From an uncultured Prevotellaceae bacterium (lineage in GTDB: Bacteria; Bacteroidota; Bacteroidia; Bacteroidales; Bacteroidaceae), in NCBI GenBank assembly GCA_902790625.1, contig CADASP010000009.1, positions 221,937 through 285,936 on the forward strand: 64,000 nucleotides of DNA, read 5' to 3'. Shown here one piece after another: positions 34,032-42,685 of this stretch. Position 1 is the first letter of the stretch, and every line of letters starts with the position of its first letter. Both the position numbers and the translations under genes were made by a program. Below the pieces are notes generated by a model. The model saw only the letters and a program-made list of their open reading frames with translations. It was not told where the DNA came from and made no database searches.

Positions 34032-34931
34032 ATGAAGTATTACGAGGTGAAATTCGCCATTTCGGCTCCCGAGGAGCTGCTTCAAGACGTGCGCGACGTG
34101 GTGTCGGCAATGGCTGGCGAGCTGGGGTTCGAGACCTTTGAGGACACTCCCGAGGGGCTCACAGGCTATGTGCAGCAGCACCTCTTCGACCCCGACGCCC
34201 TCGACGAGATGCTGCGTGCCCTGCCCTTCGCTGGCGTGAGCGTGAAGCAGCAGGCCGCAGAAGCCGAGGACAAAGACTGGAACCAGCAATGGGAGGACGA
34301 AGGATTTGAACCCATCGCCGTGGGCGACCACCTGGTGATACACGATGGGCGCCATCTGCCCACAGGATTCAGCACCGGCTCGACGCCTTGCGATGCCGAC
34401 GGAAGACTTGCAGTAGAGATTGATGCAAAGATGGCTTTCGGTACTGGTAATCATGCCACTACGCGGATGATGGCCGATGCCTTGACCCACCAGAGCATGG
34501 AGGGGAAGATGGTGCTCGACTGCGGCACCGGCACGGGGGTGCTGGCCATCGTGGCCCTGCTGCTGGGAGCACGCCGCGCCGTGGGCTACGACATCGACGA
34601 ATGGAGCGCCGACAACGCCCGCCATAATGCTGTGCTGAACGGAGTCGACGAGCGCTTCACCTCGCTATTGGGCGACGCCAATGTGATTGATGGCCTGGCG
34701 CCCCATTCTTTCGACGTGGTCGTGGCCAACATCAACCGCAACATCCTGCTGGCCGACATGCCCCGCATGGCGATGGCCTTGAAGCCGGGCGGCACGCTGC
34801 TGCTGAGCGGATTCTATCAGGCCGACATCGACATGCTGCAAGCCAAAGCCGAAAGCCTGGGCCTGAGCATGATGGCCACCCACCACGAGGGGGAGTGGGC
34901 CATGATGGAAATGAAACATGAACTAAACTAA
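34032..34931 (+). CDS. prmA: Ribosomal protein L11 methyltransferase
   Basis: PrmA trimethylates lysines and the N-terminus of ribosomal protein L11 using SAM. The 299-residue protein has an N-terminal L11-recognition domain (MKYYEVKFAISAPEELLQDV, residues 1-85) and a Rossmann methyltransferase domain with KMAFGTGNHATTRMM, motif I DCGTGTGVLAIVALLLGA (about 163-180) and motif IV VVANINRNILL. The start at 34032 is where the L11-binding domain begins; upstream in-frame codons overlap the promoter. It lies 10 bp before the large MscS-type channel gene. Confidence 0.94.
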   Translation: MKYYEVKFAISAPEELLQDVRDVVSAMAGELGFETFEDTPEGLTGYVQQHLFDPDALDEMLRALPFAGVSVKQQAAEAEDKDWNQQWEDEGFEPIAVGDHLVIHDGRHLPTGFSTGSTPCDADGRLAVEIDAKMAFGTGNHATTRMMADALTHQSMEGKMVLDCGTGTGVLAIVALLLGARRAVGYDIDEWSADNARHNAVLNGVDERFTSLLGDANVIDGLAPHSFDVVVANINRNILLADMPRMAMALKPGGTLLLSGFYQADIDMLQAKAESLGLSMMATHHEGEWAMMEMKHELN

Positions 34932-34941
34932 GAGAGAGAGA

Positions 34942-37269
34942 ATGAAACGACTGATCATTCTACTGATAGCGCTGGTGTGCACGATGTCGATAAAGGCCGT
35001 GCTGAAGGAGCAGAACCTGGAGCAGACGCTGAGCGTGCTGCGTGCCGAGCTGACCGAGCGCCACCAAGAGCTGGAGAGCCTGGCTGGTGCCCGCAAGGAA
35101 CAGGCGCGCGACATCATTCAGCAGCTGCGCGAGACCATACGCCGCAGCAACCAGAATGCACTGATGCTCTACTCGCAGCAGCAGAACTACGTCTTCGACC
35201 TCACCTATGCCTGCCACGAGGCTACCGAGCAGTTTGTGAAGTTCCAGAGCCAGCAGCTGCCCTTCAAGTCGTATATAGAGCAACTCGACAAGGAGATATC
35301 GAAGTACGACAGCCTGATGACCAGCATACGCAACATTCGCCCCAACATCCTGGAGTCTACCTCGAAGACCGACCGCGCCGTGTGCCTGACGCTGGCCACC
35401 AGCATCCGCAACATGCTACAGTCGTCGCGCATGCAGATGGCCGAATACGTGAGCATCTACGAGAACACCGAGAAGCGGCTGCGCAACCTGAACGACTATG
35501 CCAACCTGCGCTACAACGACATTCAGCGGGGCATCTTCCGCAATGGTGGCGAGAACTATGTGTCGTTGCTGAAGAACATGAAGCAGCGATGGCAGCAGAT
35601 GCGCGAGAGCGTGGCCGACAAGTATCGCCCCTCGAAGCAGCAGAGCGATTGGGACAGCCGGGTCATCATCGGCCTCTTCATGATGATTGCCTTCTACGTC
35701 GTGGTGGTCATCCTGCTCAACATGCTGGCCTTCCGCTTCATGCCCAAGCGCCTGCACACCGCCGAGTTCAAGAAGAAGCGCACCTGCATCATCATGTCCA
35801 CCACGGTGGTCACCTTCGCCATCGTGTTGGGCCTGCTCCGCGCCACACTCCACCAGAATTTCTTCATCATGGCCAGCGAACTGCTCATCGAGTATGCGTG
35901 GCTGCTGGGCGTCATCCTCATCTCGCTGCTGTTGCGCGTCAGCGGCGACCAAATCAAGAGCGCCTTCCACATCTACGCCCCGCTGGTGGTGGTGGGGTTC
36001 ATCGTCATCGCGTTCCGCATCGTGCTCATCCCCAGCGAGCTGGTCAACATGCTGTTCCCCATCATCCTGCTGGTGTGCTCGGCGTGGCAGTGGATTGTCA
36101 TTCGCAGGCACAACAAGAACATCCCCCGCAGCGACATGTTCTACACCTACGTGTCGATGGCCATCTTCATCTTCGCCCTTGTATGCTCCTGGCTGGGCTA
36201 CACGTTGCTGGCCGTGCAGATTCTCATCTGGTGGATCATGCAGCTCACGTGCATCCTCACCATCACCTGCCTCATCAGCTACCTGAAGCTCTACGGCGAC
36301 CGCCACCACTTCGACGAGCGCCCCATCACGCAGTCGTGGTTCTATCTGTTTATATATAATGTGTTGCTGCCCATATTGGGTGTCTGCTCGGTGATGCTCA
36401 GCATCTACTGGGCCGCCAACGTGTTCAACATGGGCGACCTGTGCTGGCAGATATTCCGCAACAATTTCATCGACCTGAAGAACCTGCAGGTGAGCATCCT
36501 GAAGCTGTCGATGGTGGTCAACCTGTGGTTCCTCTTCCGCTACGTTGCCAGCACCATCCTCGCCCTGATGCGCCTGCACTTCCAGCACAGCGACCCCACG
36601 ACGGCTGCCAGCCGCGAGGTGATGGGGCGCAACGTGATTCAGGTGCTGGTGTGGGGCGTGTGGCTGATGATGTCGCTCAGCATCCTCCACATCAGCGTGG
36701 CGTGGCTGCTGGCCATCAGCGGCGGACTGAGCACAGGTATCGGTTTCGCATCGAAAGACATCATCGAGAACATCTACTACGGAGCCACGCTGATGGCGGG
36801 CCGCGTGAAGGTGGGCGACTGGATAGAGGTGGACGGCACAATGGGCAAGGTGAACAGCATCAGCTACACCAGCACGGTGGTGGAGTCGCTCTACGGCGAG
36901 GTCATCACCTTCCAGAACGCGCAGCTATTCTCGAAGAACTACAAGAACCTGACCCGCAACCACGGCTACATCTTGGCCACCATCTGCTACAGCGTGGCCT
37001 ATGGCTCGAACCTGCACCAGGTGAGCCAGCTGGTGGAGGAGGCCGTGAACGACATGCACCACAAATGGACTGACCCGAAGAAGCGCGCCAAGACGGTGGT
37101 GGCGGCTATGGGCGAGTCGAGCGTCGACTTCAAGCTCTACGTATGGGCCGACGCCGTGAAGCGCGTCTACGTCATCAGCGACGTGCTGAAGACCGTCTAC
37201 GACACGCTCTACAAGAACGGCATCGAGATACCATTCCCGCAGCGCGACATTCACATCAAGCAACAATAA
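34942..37269 (+). CDS. Large MscS-family mechanosensitive channel
   Basis: This 775-residue protein has a signal-like N-terminus and a periplasmic coiled-coil region (residues 20-230, rich in Gln/Glu/Arg). About eleven predicted membrane helices (235-610) follow. The MscS pore and beta domain come next (GLSTGIGFASKDIIENIYYG, about 595; RVKVGDWIEVDGTMGKVNSI; FQNAQLFSKNYKNL), then a C-terminal domain. The architecture recalls MscK/YbiO/YjeP-type channels rather than the 282-residue MscS at 7756. It lies between prmA and asnA in one orientation with short gaps and may be co-transcribed. Confidence 0.9.
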   Translation: MKRLIILLIALVCTMSIKAVLKEQNLEQTLSVLRAELTERHQELESLAGARKEQARDIIQQLRETIRRSNQNALMLYSQQQNYVFDLTYACHEATEQFVKFQSQQLPFKSYIEQLDKEISKYDSLMTSIRNIRPNILESTSKTDRAVCLTLATSIRNMLQSSRMQMAEYVSIYENTEKRLRNLNDYANLRYNDIQRGIFRNGGENYVSLLKNMKQRWQQMRESVADKYRPSKQQSDWDSRVIIGLFMMIAFYVVVVILLNMLAFRFMPKRLHTAEFKKKRTCIIMSTTVVTFAIVLGLLRATLHQNFFIMASELLIEYAWLLGVILISLLLRVSGDQIKSAFHIYAPLVVVGFIVIAFRIVLIPSELVNMLFPIILLVCSAWQWIVIRRHNKNIPRSDMFYTYVSMAIFIFALVCSWLGYTLLAVQILIWWIMQLTCILTITCLISYLKLYGDRHHFDERPITQSWFYLFIYNVLLPILGVCSVMLSIYWAANVFNMGDLCWQIFRNNFIDLKNLQVSILKLSMVVNLWFLFRYVASTILALMRLHFQHSDPTTAASREVMGRNVIQVLVWGVWLMMSLSILHISVAWLLAISGGLSTGIGFASKDIIENIYYGATLMAGRVKVGDWIEVDGTMGKVNSISYTSTVVESLYGEVITFQNAQLFSKNYKNLTRNHGYILATICYSVAYGSNLHQVSQLVEEAVNDMHHKWTDPKKRAKTVVAAMGESSVDFKLYVWADAVKRVYVISDVLKTVYDTLYKNGIEIPFPQRDIHIKQQ

Positions 37270-37296
37270 GGACTAAACGATTGATACAAGAAGAAA

Positions 37297-38334
37297 ATGA
37301 GCCAAATCATTCAACCCATCAACTACGAACGGCTGCTCGACATGCGCCAGACCGAGCAGGGCATCAAACTCATCAAGGAATTCTTCCAGCAGAACCTGAG
37401 CACCGAGCTGCGTCTGCGCCGCGTCACCGCCCCGCTCTTTGTGCTGAAAGGCCTGGGCATCAACGACGACCTGAACGGCGTGGAGCGCCCCGTCACCTTC
37501 CCCATCAAAGACCTGGGCGACGCCTGCGCCGAGGTGGTGCACTCGCTGGCCAAGTGGAAACGGCTGACGCTGGCCGAATACAAGATTGAGCCGGGCTATG
37601 GCGTCTACACCGACATGAACGCCATCCGCGCCGACGAGGAGCTGGACAACCTGCACTCGCTCTACGTCGACCAGTGGGACTGGGAGGCCGTCATACGCCC
37701 CGAAGACCGCACGCTAAGCTTCCTGAAGAACATCGTGGAGCGCATCTATGCTGCCATACGCCGCACCGAGTACCTCACCTGCGAGACCTATCCGCAGCTG
37801 CGCCCCTTCCTGCCCGAGAAGATTCACTTCATCCACGCCGAGGAGTTGCTGCGCATGTATCCCGACAAGACGCCGAAGGAGCGCGAGGATGCCATCTGCG
37901 AGGCATACGGCGCCGTGTTCATCATCGGCATCGGCGGTGAGCTATCGAATGGCGAGAAGCACGACGGACGCGCTCCCGACTACGACGACTGGAGCACGGT
38001 GGCCGAGAACGGGCGTGCCGGACTCAACGGCGACATCCTCATCTGGTATCCCGTGCTGGGCCGCTCGTTCGAGCTGTCGTCGATGGGCATCCGCGTAGAC
38101 CGCGACAGTCTGCTGCGCCAGCTGAAGTTGGCCCACCAGGAAGAGCGCCAGCAGCTCTACTTCCACCAGCAGCTGCTGCAAGGGCACTTGCCACTGAGCA
38201 TCGGCGGCGGTATAGGCCAAAGCCGCTTGTGCATGGTGCTGCTACACAAAGCACACATTGGCGAGATACAAGCCAGCATCTGGCCCGACGACATGCGACA
38301 GGAATGCCGCCGACTGGGGATGCCGCTCATCTGA
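37297..38334 (+). CDS. asnA: Aspartate--ammonia ligase (asparagine synthetase A)
   Basis: AsnA makes asparagine from aspartate, ammonia and ATP (to AMP and PPi). The 345-residue protein matches the family length (about 330-345) and shows the class II aminoacyl-tRNA-synthetase-like fold, with RRVTAPLFVLKGLGINDDLNG, SLAKWKRLTLAEY, LHSLYVDQWDWEAVI and SIGGGIGQSRLCMVLL. It is the third gene after prmA and the channel gene, 27 bp after the latter. It is followed by palindromic element E3, probably the operon terminator. Confidence 0.96.
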   Translation: MSQIIQPINYERLLDMRQTEQGIKLIKEFFQQNLSTELRLRRVTAPLFVLKGLGINDDLNGVERPVTFPIKDLGDACAEVVHSLAKWKRLTLAEYKIEPGYGVYTDMNAIRADEELDNLHSLYVDQWDWEAVIRPEDRTLSFLKNIVERIYAAIRRTEYLTCETYPQLRPFLPEKIHFIHAEELLRMYPDKTPKEREDAICEAYGAVFIIGIGGELSNGEKHDGRAPDYDDWSTVAENGRAGLNGDILIWYPVLGRSFELSSMGIRVDRDSLLRQLKLAHQEERQQLYFHQQLLQGHLPLSIGGGIGQSRLCMVLLHKAHIGEIQASIWPDDMRQECRRLGMPLI

Positions 38335-38342
38335 CCATATAA

Positions 38343-38473
38343 AAGAAGCCCCTCCCCCAGAAGCCCCTCCCCCCGCCCCCCCTGGGGGGGAGCATATAGT
38401 TCTGCCATTAACTTTTCGATAGCAGATTTATATGCTCCCCCTCACGGGGGGGGCGAGGGGAGGGCCTTCTTAT
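38343..38473. repeat. GC-rich palindromic element E3 (ATAGTT loop)
   Basis: The core inverted repeat GCCCCCCCTGGGGGGGAGCA (from 38375) pairs with TGCTCCCCCTCACGGGGGGG (to 38453), and outer AAGCCCCTCCCC / GGGGAGGGCCTT arms add to it. The 32-nt loop starts ATAGTTCTGC, as in E1, E2 and E4. It directly follows asnA and can act as a terminator. Confidence 0.8.
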
Positions 38474-38602
38474 TAGAATTGCAGGGGGGCTTATTTGAAT
38501 AGCGTATGAGAACTGCTCTTTTATAACGCTAAACGGACGCTAAAAATAGCCATAAAGAAACTCCAGCCACCTAATTGTCAGATGGCTGGAGTTTAACTTT
38601 GT

Positions 38603-38672
38603 TGGGGTACCCGGACTCGAACCAGGAAAGGCAGGACCAGAATCTGCAGTGTTACCATTACACCATACCCCA
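38603..38672 (-). tRNA. tRNA-Gln (anticodon CTG)
   Basis: The minus strand reads TGGGGTATGGTGTAATGGTA and onward and folds as a cloverleaf: acceptor TGGGGTA/TACCCCA, D arm GTGT/ACAC, anticodon stem GCAGA/CCTGC (one A-C mismatch at the loop) with loop TTCTGGT, and T arm CCTGG-TTCGAGT-CCGGG. The anticodon is CTG, reading CAG. It is 70 nt without an encoded CCA. A promoter lies at 38714-38744. Confidence 0.92.
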
Positions 38673-38713
38673 ATCTGCGGGTGCTCATCGGATGTCTTTC
38701 CGAATTGCGGGTG

Positions 38714-38744
38714 CAAAGTTACTACTTTTTCTTGAATCGCCAAA
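38714..38744 (-). promoter_or_regulatory. Promoter of tRNA-Gln
   Basis: On the minus strand, TTTG (38741-38744), 19 bp, then TAACTTTG (38714-38721), about 40 bp before the tRNA 5' end. Confidence 0.75.
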
Positions 38745-38788
38745 CTTTTTTCCGACTTTTTTCTAAAAAATCTTATATTTTTTCTTTT

Positions 38789-38823
38789 TTTGCATCATAA
38801 TCGAATAAAAAGCCGTAACTTTG
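38789..38823 (+). promoter_or_regulatory. Promoter of the rsfS-ftsH-cdsA genes
   Basis: TTTG (38789-38792), 23 bp, then TAACTTTG (38816-38823), 22 bp before the rsfS start codon. Confidence 0.65.
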
Positions 38824-38845
38824 CGGCGTTTTTAATCAATATTGA

Positions 38846-39205
38846 ATGGAACAAACAGAAAGCTTAGTAAAAACAATCGTCAAAGGAATACAAGAGAAAA
38901 AGGGGACGGACATCGTGGTGGCCGACCTGCAAGGCATTGACGGTGCCATCTGCCGACAATTCGTGGTATGCCAAGGTGGCTCGCCCACACAGGTGGAGGC
39001 CATCGCCGAGTCGGTGGGCGACGTGGCCCGCCAGGAGCTGGGCGAGAAGCCTATGCACGTGGTGGGGCTGGAGCGCGCCCTGTGGGTGGCTATGGACTAT
39101 GGCGACGTGATGGTGCACGTGTTTGTGCCAGAGATGCGCCAGTTCTACAACCTCGAAAACCTGTGGGCCGACGCTCCGCTGACACGTATCCCCGATGATT
39201 ATTAG
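38846..39205 (+). CDS. rsfS: Ribosome silencing factor RsfS (Iojap family)
   Basis: RsfS binds ribosomal protein L14 and blocks subunit joining when nutrients are scarce. The 119-residue protein has the complete DUF143 fold: DIVVADLQGIDGAICRQFVV, the EAIAESV helix, EKPMHVVGLERALWVAMDYGDVMVHVF and the C-terminal FYNLENLWADA. The length is normal. It precedes ftsH and cdsA, a common Bacteroidetes arrangement. Confidence 0.94.
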   Translation: MEQTESLVKTIVKGIQEKKGTDIVVADLQGIDGAICRQFVVCQGGSPTQVEAIAESVGDVARQELGEKPMHVVGLERALWVAMDYGDVMVHVFVPEMRQFYNLENLWADAPLTRIPDDY

Positions 39206-39287
39206 TCCCCGACGATGTGTACTCCGCGCCTCCCCTCTCTGTGGCGAAAAGTGCACCAAGTCATTCTTATTATTACATAATTAAACG

Positions 39288-41294
39288 ATGAGCCAACCAA
39301 CAAATAACCAGCCCAAGATGCCCCGGTTCAACATGAACTGGATATACATCATCGCCATCGCCACTCTGGCATTCTTCTACTTCACGCATGGAGGCAGCGA
39401 CATACAGCAGCCCCGCTCTTCGCAGCAAGAGGCCAGCTACGACGTGTTCAAGGCACGTGTCGACAGCGGCTATGCCTCGAAAGTGGTCATCAACAAAGAC
39501 TCGAAGATACTGAAGATGTATGTGAAGCCCGAATATATTCGCGAAGTGTTCAATAGGGCACCCAGCGAAGTGGGCAACGAACCATACCTCTCGGTAGAGA
39601 TTGGCAGCATCGACAAGGTGGAGAGCTTCCTCGAGGATGCCCGCAAGCGTGAGTGCTTCACGGGCAGCCTGACCTACGAGCACGATGAAGGCAGCGGCAT
39701 ACTGGGCAGCTTGTTCAGTCTGCTCTTCCCCATGATTCTCTTCATCGGCCTGTGGCTGCTCATCATGCGCCGCGGCATGGGTGGCGCTGCAGGAGGAGGA
39801 ATCTTCAGCGTGGGCAAGTCGAAGGCAAAGATGTACGAGAAAGGTGGCGACCTGGGCATCACGTTCAAGGACGTGGCCGGACAGGCAGGAGCCAAGCAGG
39901 AGATTCAGGAGATTGTGGACTTCCTGAAGAACCCGCAGAAATATACCGACCTGGGTGGAAAGATTCCCAAGGGCGCCCTGCTCGTGGGACCTCCGGGAAC
40001 GGGTAAGACGCTGCTGGCCAAGGCCGTGGCTGGCGAGGCTGGCGTGCCCTTCTTCTCCATGTCGGGAAGCGACTTTGTAGAGATGTTCGTGGGTGTGGGT
40101 GCCAGCCGCGTTCGCGACCTCTTTGCACAAGCCAAGGCCAAGAGCCCCTGCATCATCTTCATCGACGAGATAGATGCCGTGGGCCGTGCCCGTAGCAAGA
40201 ACCCTGCAATGGGTGGCAACGATGAGCGCGAGAACACACTGAACGCCCTGCTCACCGAGATGGACGGATTTGGCACCAACAGCGGCATCATCATCCTGGC
40301 TGCCACCAACCGTGTGGACATGCTCGACTCGGCCCTGCTGCGTGCCGGACGCTTCGACCGCCAAATCAATGTAGACCTGCCCGACCTGAACGAGCGCAAA
40401 GAGGTGTTCATGGTGCACCTGAAGCCGCTGAAGCTCGATCCCTCGGTAGATGTGGACTTCCTGGCTCGCCAGACGCCAGGCTTCTCGGGTGCCGACATTG
40501 CCAACGTGTGCAACGAGGCCGCACTCATTGCCGCCCGCCACAACAGTCATACAGTAGGCAAGCAGGACTTCCTCGACGCCGTAGACCGCATCATCGGTGG
40601 ACTGGAGAAGAAGACGAAAATCATGACCACAGCCGAGAAGAGGTCGATAGCCATCCACGAGGCAGGCCACGCCACCATCTCGTGGTTCACCGAGTTTGCC
40701 AACCCGCTGGTGAAGGTGTCGATAGTGCCGCGTGGACGTGCCCTTGGTGCCGCCTGGTATCTGCCTGAGGAGCGTGTGTTGCAGACGAAGGAGGCCATGC
40801 TCGACGAGATGTGCTCGCTCCTGGGAGGTCGTGCTGCCGAGGAGCTGTTCATCGGAACCATCTCAACGGGAGCCATGAACGACCTGGAGCGCACCACGAA
40901 GCAGGCCTACGGCATGATTGCCTTTGCCGGCATGAGCGAGCGCTTGCCCAACATCTGTTATTATAACAATAATGAGTATCAGTTCCAGCGCCCCTACAGC
41001 GAGACGACGGCCAAGGTGATGGACGACGAGGTGCTGCGCATCATCAACGAGCAATACGAGCGTGCCAAGAAGATACTGCAAGAGCACAAGGAAGGCCACG
41101 CCCAGCTGGCTCAGCTGTTGGTGGAGCGCGAGGTTATCTTCGCCGACGACGTGGAGAAAATCTTTGGCAAGCGTCCCTGGATGAGCCGCAGCGAGGAGCT
41201 GCTCGAGGCCCAGATGAGGGCCGAGGCCGAGCGCATGGCTGCCGAAAGGGAAAAGGAGCTTGCTGCGAAAGATACTGAAGAGAGGGGTGAGTAG
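39288..41294 (+). CDS. ftsH: ATP-dependent zinc metalloprotease FtsH
   Basis: FtsH extracts and degrades membrane and short-lived cytosolic proteins. The 668-residue protein has two N-terminal transmembrane helices (about 17-33 and 142-162) flanking a periplasmic domain. The AAA+ module carries Walker A GPPGTGKT (about 234), Walker B IIFIDEID and the second region of homology ([20 protein letters not shown]). The peptidase has HEAGH at 457-461 as zinc ligands and catalytic Glu458. The C-terminus is Glu/Arg/Ala-rich. It is downstream of rsfS and upstream of cdsA. Confidence 0.97.
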   Translation: MSQPTNNQPKMPRFNMNWIYIIAIATLAFFYFTHGGSDIQQPRSSQQEASYDVFKARVDSGYASKVVINKDSKILKMYVKPEYIREVFNRAPSEVGNEPYLSVEIGSIDKVESFLEDARKRECFTGSLTYEHDEGSGILGSLFSLLFPMILFIGLWLLIMRRGMGGAAGGGIFSVGKSKAKMYEKGGDLGITFKDVAGQAGAKQEIQEIVDFLKNPQKYTDLGGKIPKGALLVGPPGTGKTLLAKAVAGEAGVPFFSMSGSDFVEMFVGVGASRVRDLFAQAKAKSPCIIFIDEIDAVGRARSKNPAMGGNDERENTLNALLTEMDGFGTNSGIIILAATNRVDMLDSALLRAGRFDRQINVDLPDLNERKEVFMVHLKPLKLDPSVDVDFLARQTPGFSGADIANVCNEAALIAARHNSHTVGKQDFLDAVDRIIGGLEKKTKIMTTAEKRSIAIHEAGHATISWFTEFANPLVKVSIVPRGRALGAAWYLPEERVLQTKEAMLDEMCSLLGGRAAEELFIGTISTGAMNDLERTTKQAYGMIAFAGMSERLPNICYYNNNEYQFQRPYSETTAKVMDDEVLRIINEQYERAKKILQEHKEGHAQLAQLLVEREVIFADDVEKIFGKRPWMSRSEELLEAQMRAEAERMAAEREKELAAKDTEERGE

Positions 41295-41310
41295 TGAGTG
41301 GAGAATAGTT
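41283..41310. repeat. Short GTGAGTG tract at the end of ftsH
   Basis: GTGAGTAGTGAGTGGAGA overlaps and follows the ftsH stop codon. The complementary CACTCACC tract follows at 41389-41464, so transcripts could pair across the gap. Confidence 0.6.
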
Positions 41311-41336
41311 TTGCTGATAAAATAAGAGAGAGATTG

Positions 41337-41390
41337 ATGAATGACTTCTTTTACAGAAACCTTGAGACATACAAGATAGCCAAAGAATTT
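41337..41390 (+). pseudogene. N-terminal fragment of a four-helix-bundle protein
   Basis: ATG 41337 opens a frame reading MNDFFYRNLETYKIAKEF, which resembles the start of the small four-helix-bundle (23S rRNA intervening-sequence/Avd-like) proteins common in Bacteroidetes. After 18 residues the frame runs straight into the CACTCACC heptamer tract (TTHHPPLTTHH). The rest of the gene is gone, which looks like replacement of a gene by repeat DNA. Confidence 0.5.
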
Positions 41391-41464
41391 ACCACTCACC
41401 ATCCTCCACTCACCACTCATCATCCTCCACTCACCATCCTCCACTTACCATTCACCACTCACCA
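41389..41464. repeat. CACTCACC/CATCCTC tract before cdsA
   Basis: Tandem ACTCACC, ATCCTCC and ACTCATC heptamers fill the space up to about 10 bp before the cdsA start. Confidence 0.8.
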
Positions 41465-41472
41465 CAACAAAC

Positions 41473-42318
41473 ATGAGCAACTTCATCGTACGAACCATTA
41501 CCGGCATCATTTTTGTCACGGCCATCGTGGTTAGTTTTTTGAATCCACGGGCTATGGTGCTATTGTTTTCCATTGTCACGGGCATGACCGTCTGGGAGTT
41601 CTGCGGACTGGTCAATCAGCGCCCCAACGTTCACGTCAACCGCTTCATCTGCACCGTTGCAGCCGTCTACTTGTTCTATGCTATGGCGGGCTTCAACAGC
41701 GGCATCACCCCCAGTACCGTCTTCATCCCCTATCTGGTGAGCATTGTCTATCTGTTGGTGGCCGAGCTCTACCTGAAGGAGAAAGACCCTGTGAACGACT
41801 GGGCCTACACCATGCTCTCGCAGCTCTACATCGCCCTGCCATTGAGTCTGCTCAATGTGCTGGCCTTCCGCTACGACGGCACTGAGGTGCGCTACGACTA
41901 TGTGCTGCCCCTCAGCGTCTTCGTCTGCCTATGGCTCAACGACAGCGGTGCCTATTGCTTCGGCTCGATGCTGGGCCGCCACAAGCTGTTCCCCCGCATC
42001 TCGCCGGGCAAGTCGTGGGAAGGCAGCATCGGCGGCGGTCTGCTGGTGGTGGCATGCGCGGTGGTCTTTGCGTTGGTGAGCGAGTCGAATGGCTTTGCCA
42101 CTGGCTACAGTGCTTGGCAATGGGCGGGCCTGGGACTCACCGTAGTGGTCTTTGGCACGTGGGGCGACCTTGTGGAGAGCCTCTTCAAGCGCACGTTGGG
42201 CATCAAGGACAGCGGCAACATCCTGCCCGGTCATGGTGGCATGCTCGACCGCTTCGACTCGTCGCTCTTGGCCATACCAGCCGCCGTCATCTACCTCTTC
42301 ACCCTCACCCTGCTCTAA
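41473..42318 (+). CDS. cdsA: Phosphatidate cytidylyltransferase
   Basis: CdsA makes CDP-diacylglycerol from phosphatidate and CTP, the branch point of phospholipid synthesis. The 281-residue integral membrane protein has about eight transmembrane segments and the CdsA signature near the C-terminus (NDSGAYCFGSMLGRHKLFPRISPGKSWEGSIGG; GDLVESLFKRTLGIKDSGNILPGHGGMLDRFDSSL). Both the length and the signature match the family. It is the third gene after rsfS and ftsH, with repeat DNA inserted upstream. Confidence 0.95.
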   Translation: MSNFIVRTITGIIFVTAIVVSFLNPRAMVLLFSIVTGMTVWEFCGLVNQRPNVHVNRFICTVAAVYLFYAMAGFNSGITPSTVFIPYLVSIVYLLVAELYLKEKDPVNDWAYTMLSQLYIALPLSLLNVLAFRYDGTEVRYDYVLPLSVFVCLWLNDSGAYCFGSMLGRHKLFPRISPGKSWEGSIGGGLLVVACAVVFALVSESNGFATGYSAWQWAGLGLTVVVFGTWGDLVESLFKRTLGIKDSGNILPGHGGMLDRFDSSLLAIPAAVIYLFTLTLL

Positions 42319-42339
42319 GCCCGCCATTCTCGCAACGCG

Positions 42340-42560
42340 AATGCCTGTGAATGAGCCATGAATTCTATTCTTGCGCAGCATTCATGGGCATTCATGAACA
42401 ATAATGAGCCATTCCTGAACATTCGTGTGGCGTCGCAGACAACATTTAGTGCCTACGGCGTAACATGAATGCGCACGAATAAAACACGAATGAATCATGA
42501 ATTTTAGCATAGCATTCACGGTCATTCTCGTTGCGTCGCAGACATATAGGCTCAGCGTGG
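42340..42560. repeat. Dispersed CATTCATG / GTGGCGTCGCAGACA repeats
   Basis: Segments TTGCGCAGCATTCATG and ATTCGTGTGGCGTCGCAGACA (to about 42441), and TTGCGTCGCAGACAT (42531), match 8832-9023. Degenerate ATTCATGAAC/AATGAGCC units are interspersed. No gene is seen between cdsA and the next promoter. Confidence 0.7.
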
Positions 42561-42630
42561 AGATGGTCGCTGCCATTCCGCGTCACTCCGTCGTCAATCA
42601 AAGCTTTTCGATGAAAAAGATGACGAATTG

Positions 42631-42662
42631 TTTGTTTTAGTTTTATCTTTTTCGTAATTTTG
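42631..42662 (+). promoter_or_regulatory. Promoter of the 5'-nucleotidase-like gene
   Basis: TTTG (42631-42634), 20 bp, then TAATTTTG (42655-42662), about 24 bp before the start codon at 42686. Confidence 0.75.
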
Positions 42663-42685
42663 TGCGCTAATTAACAACAACGGAG

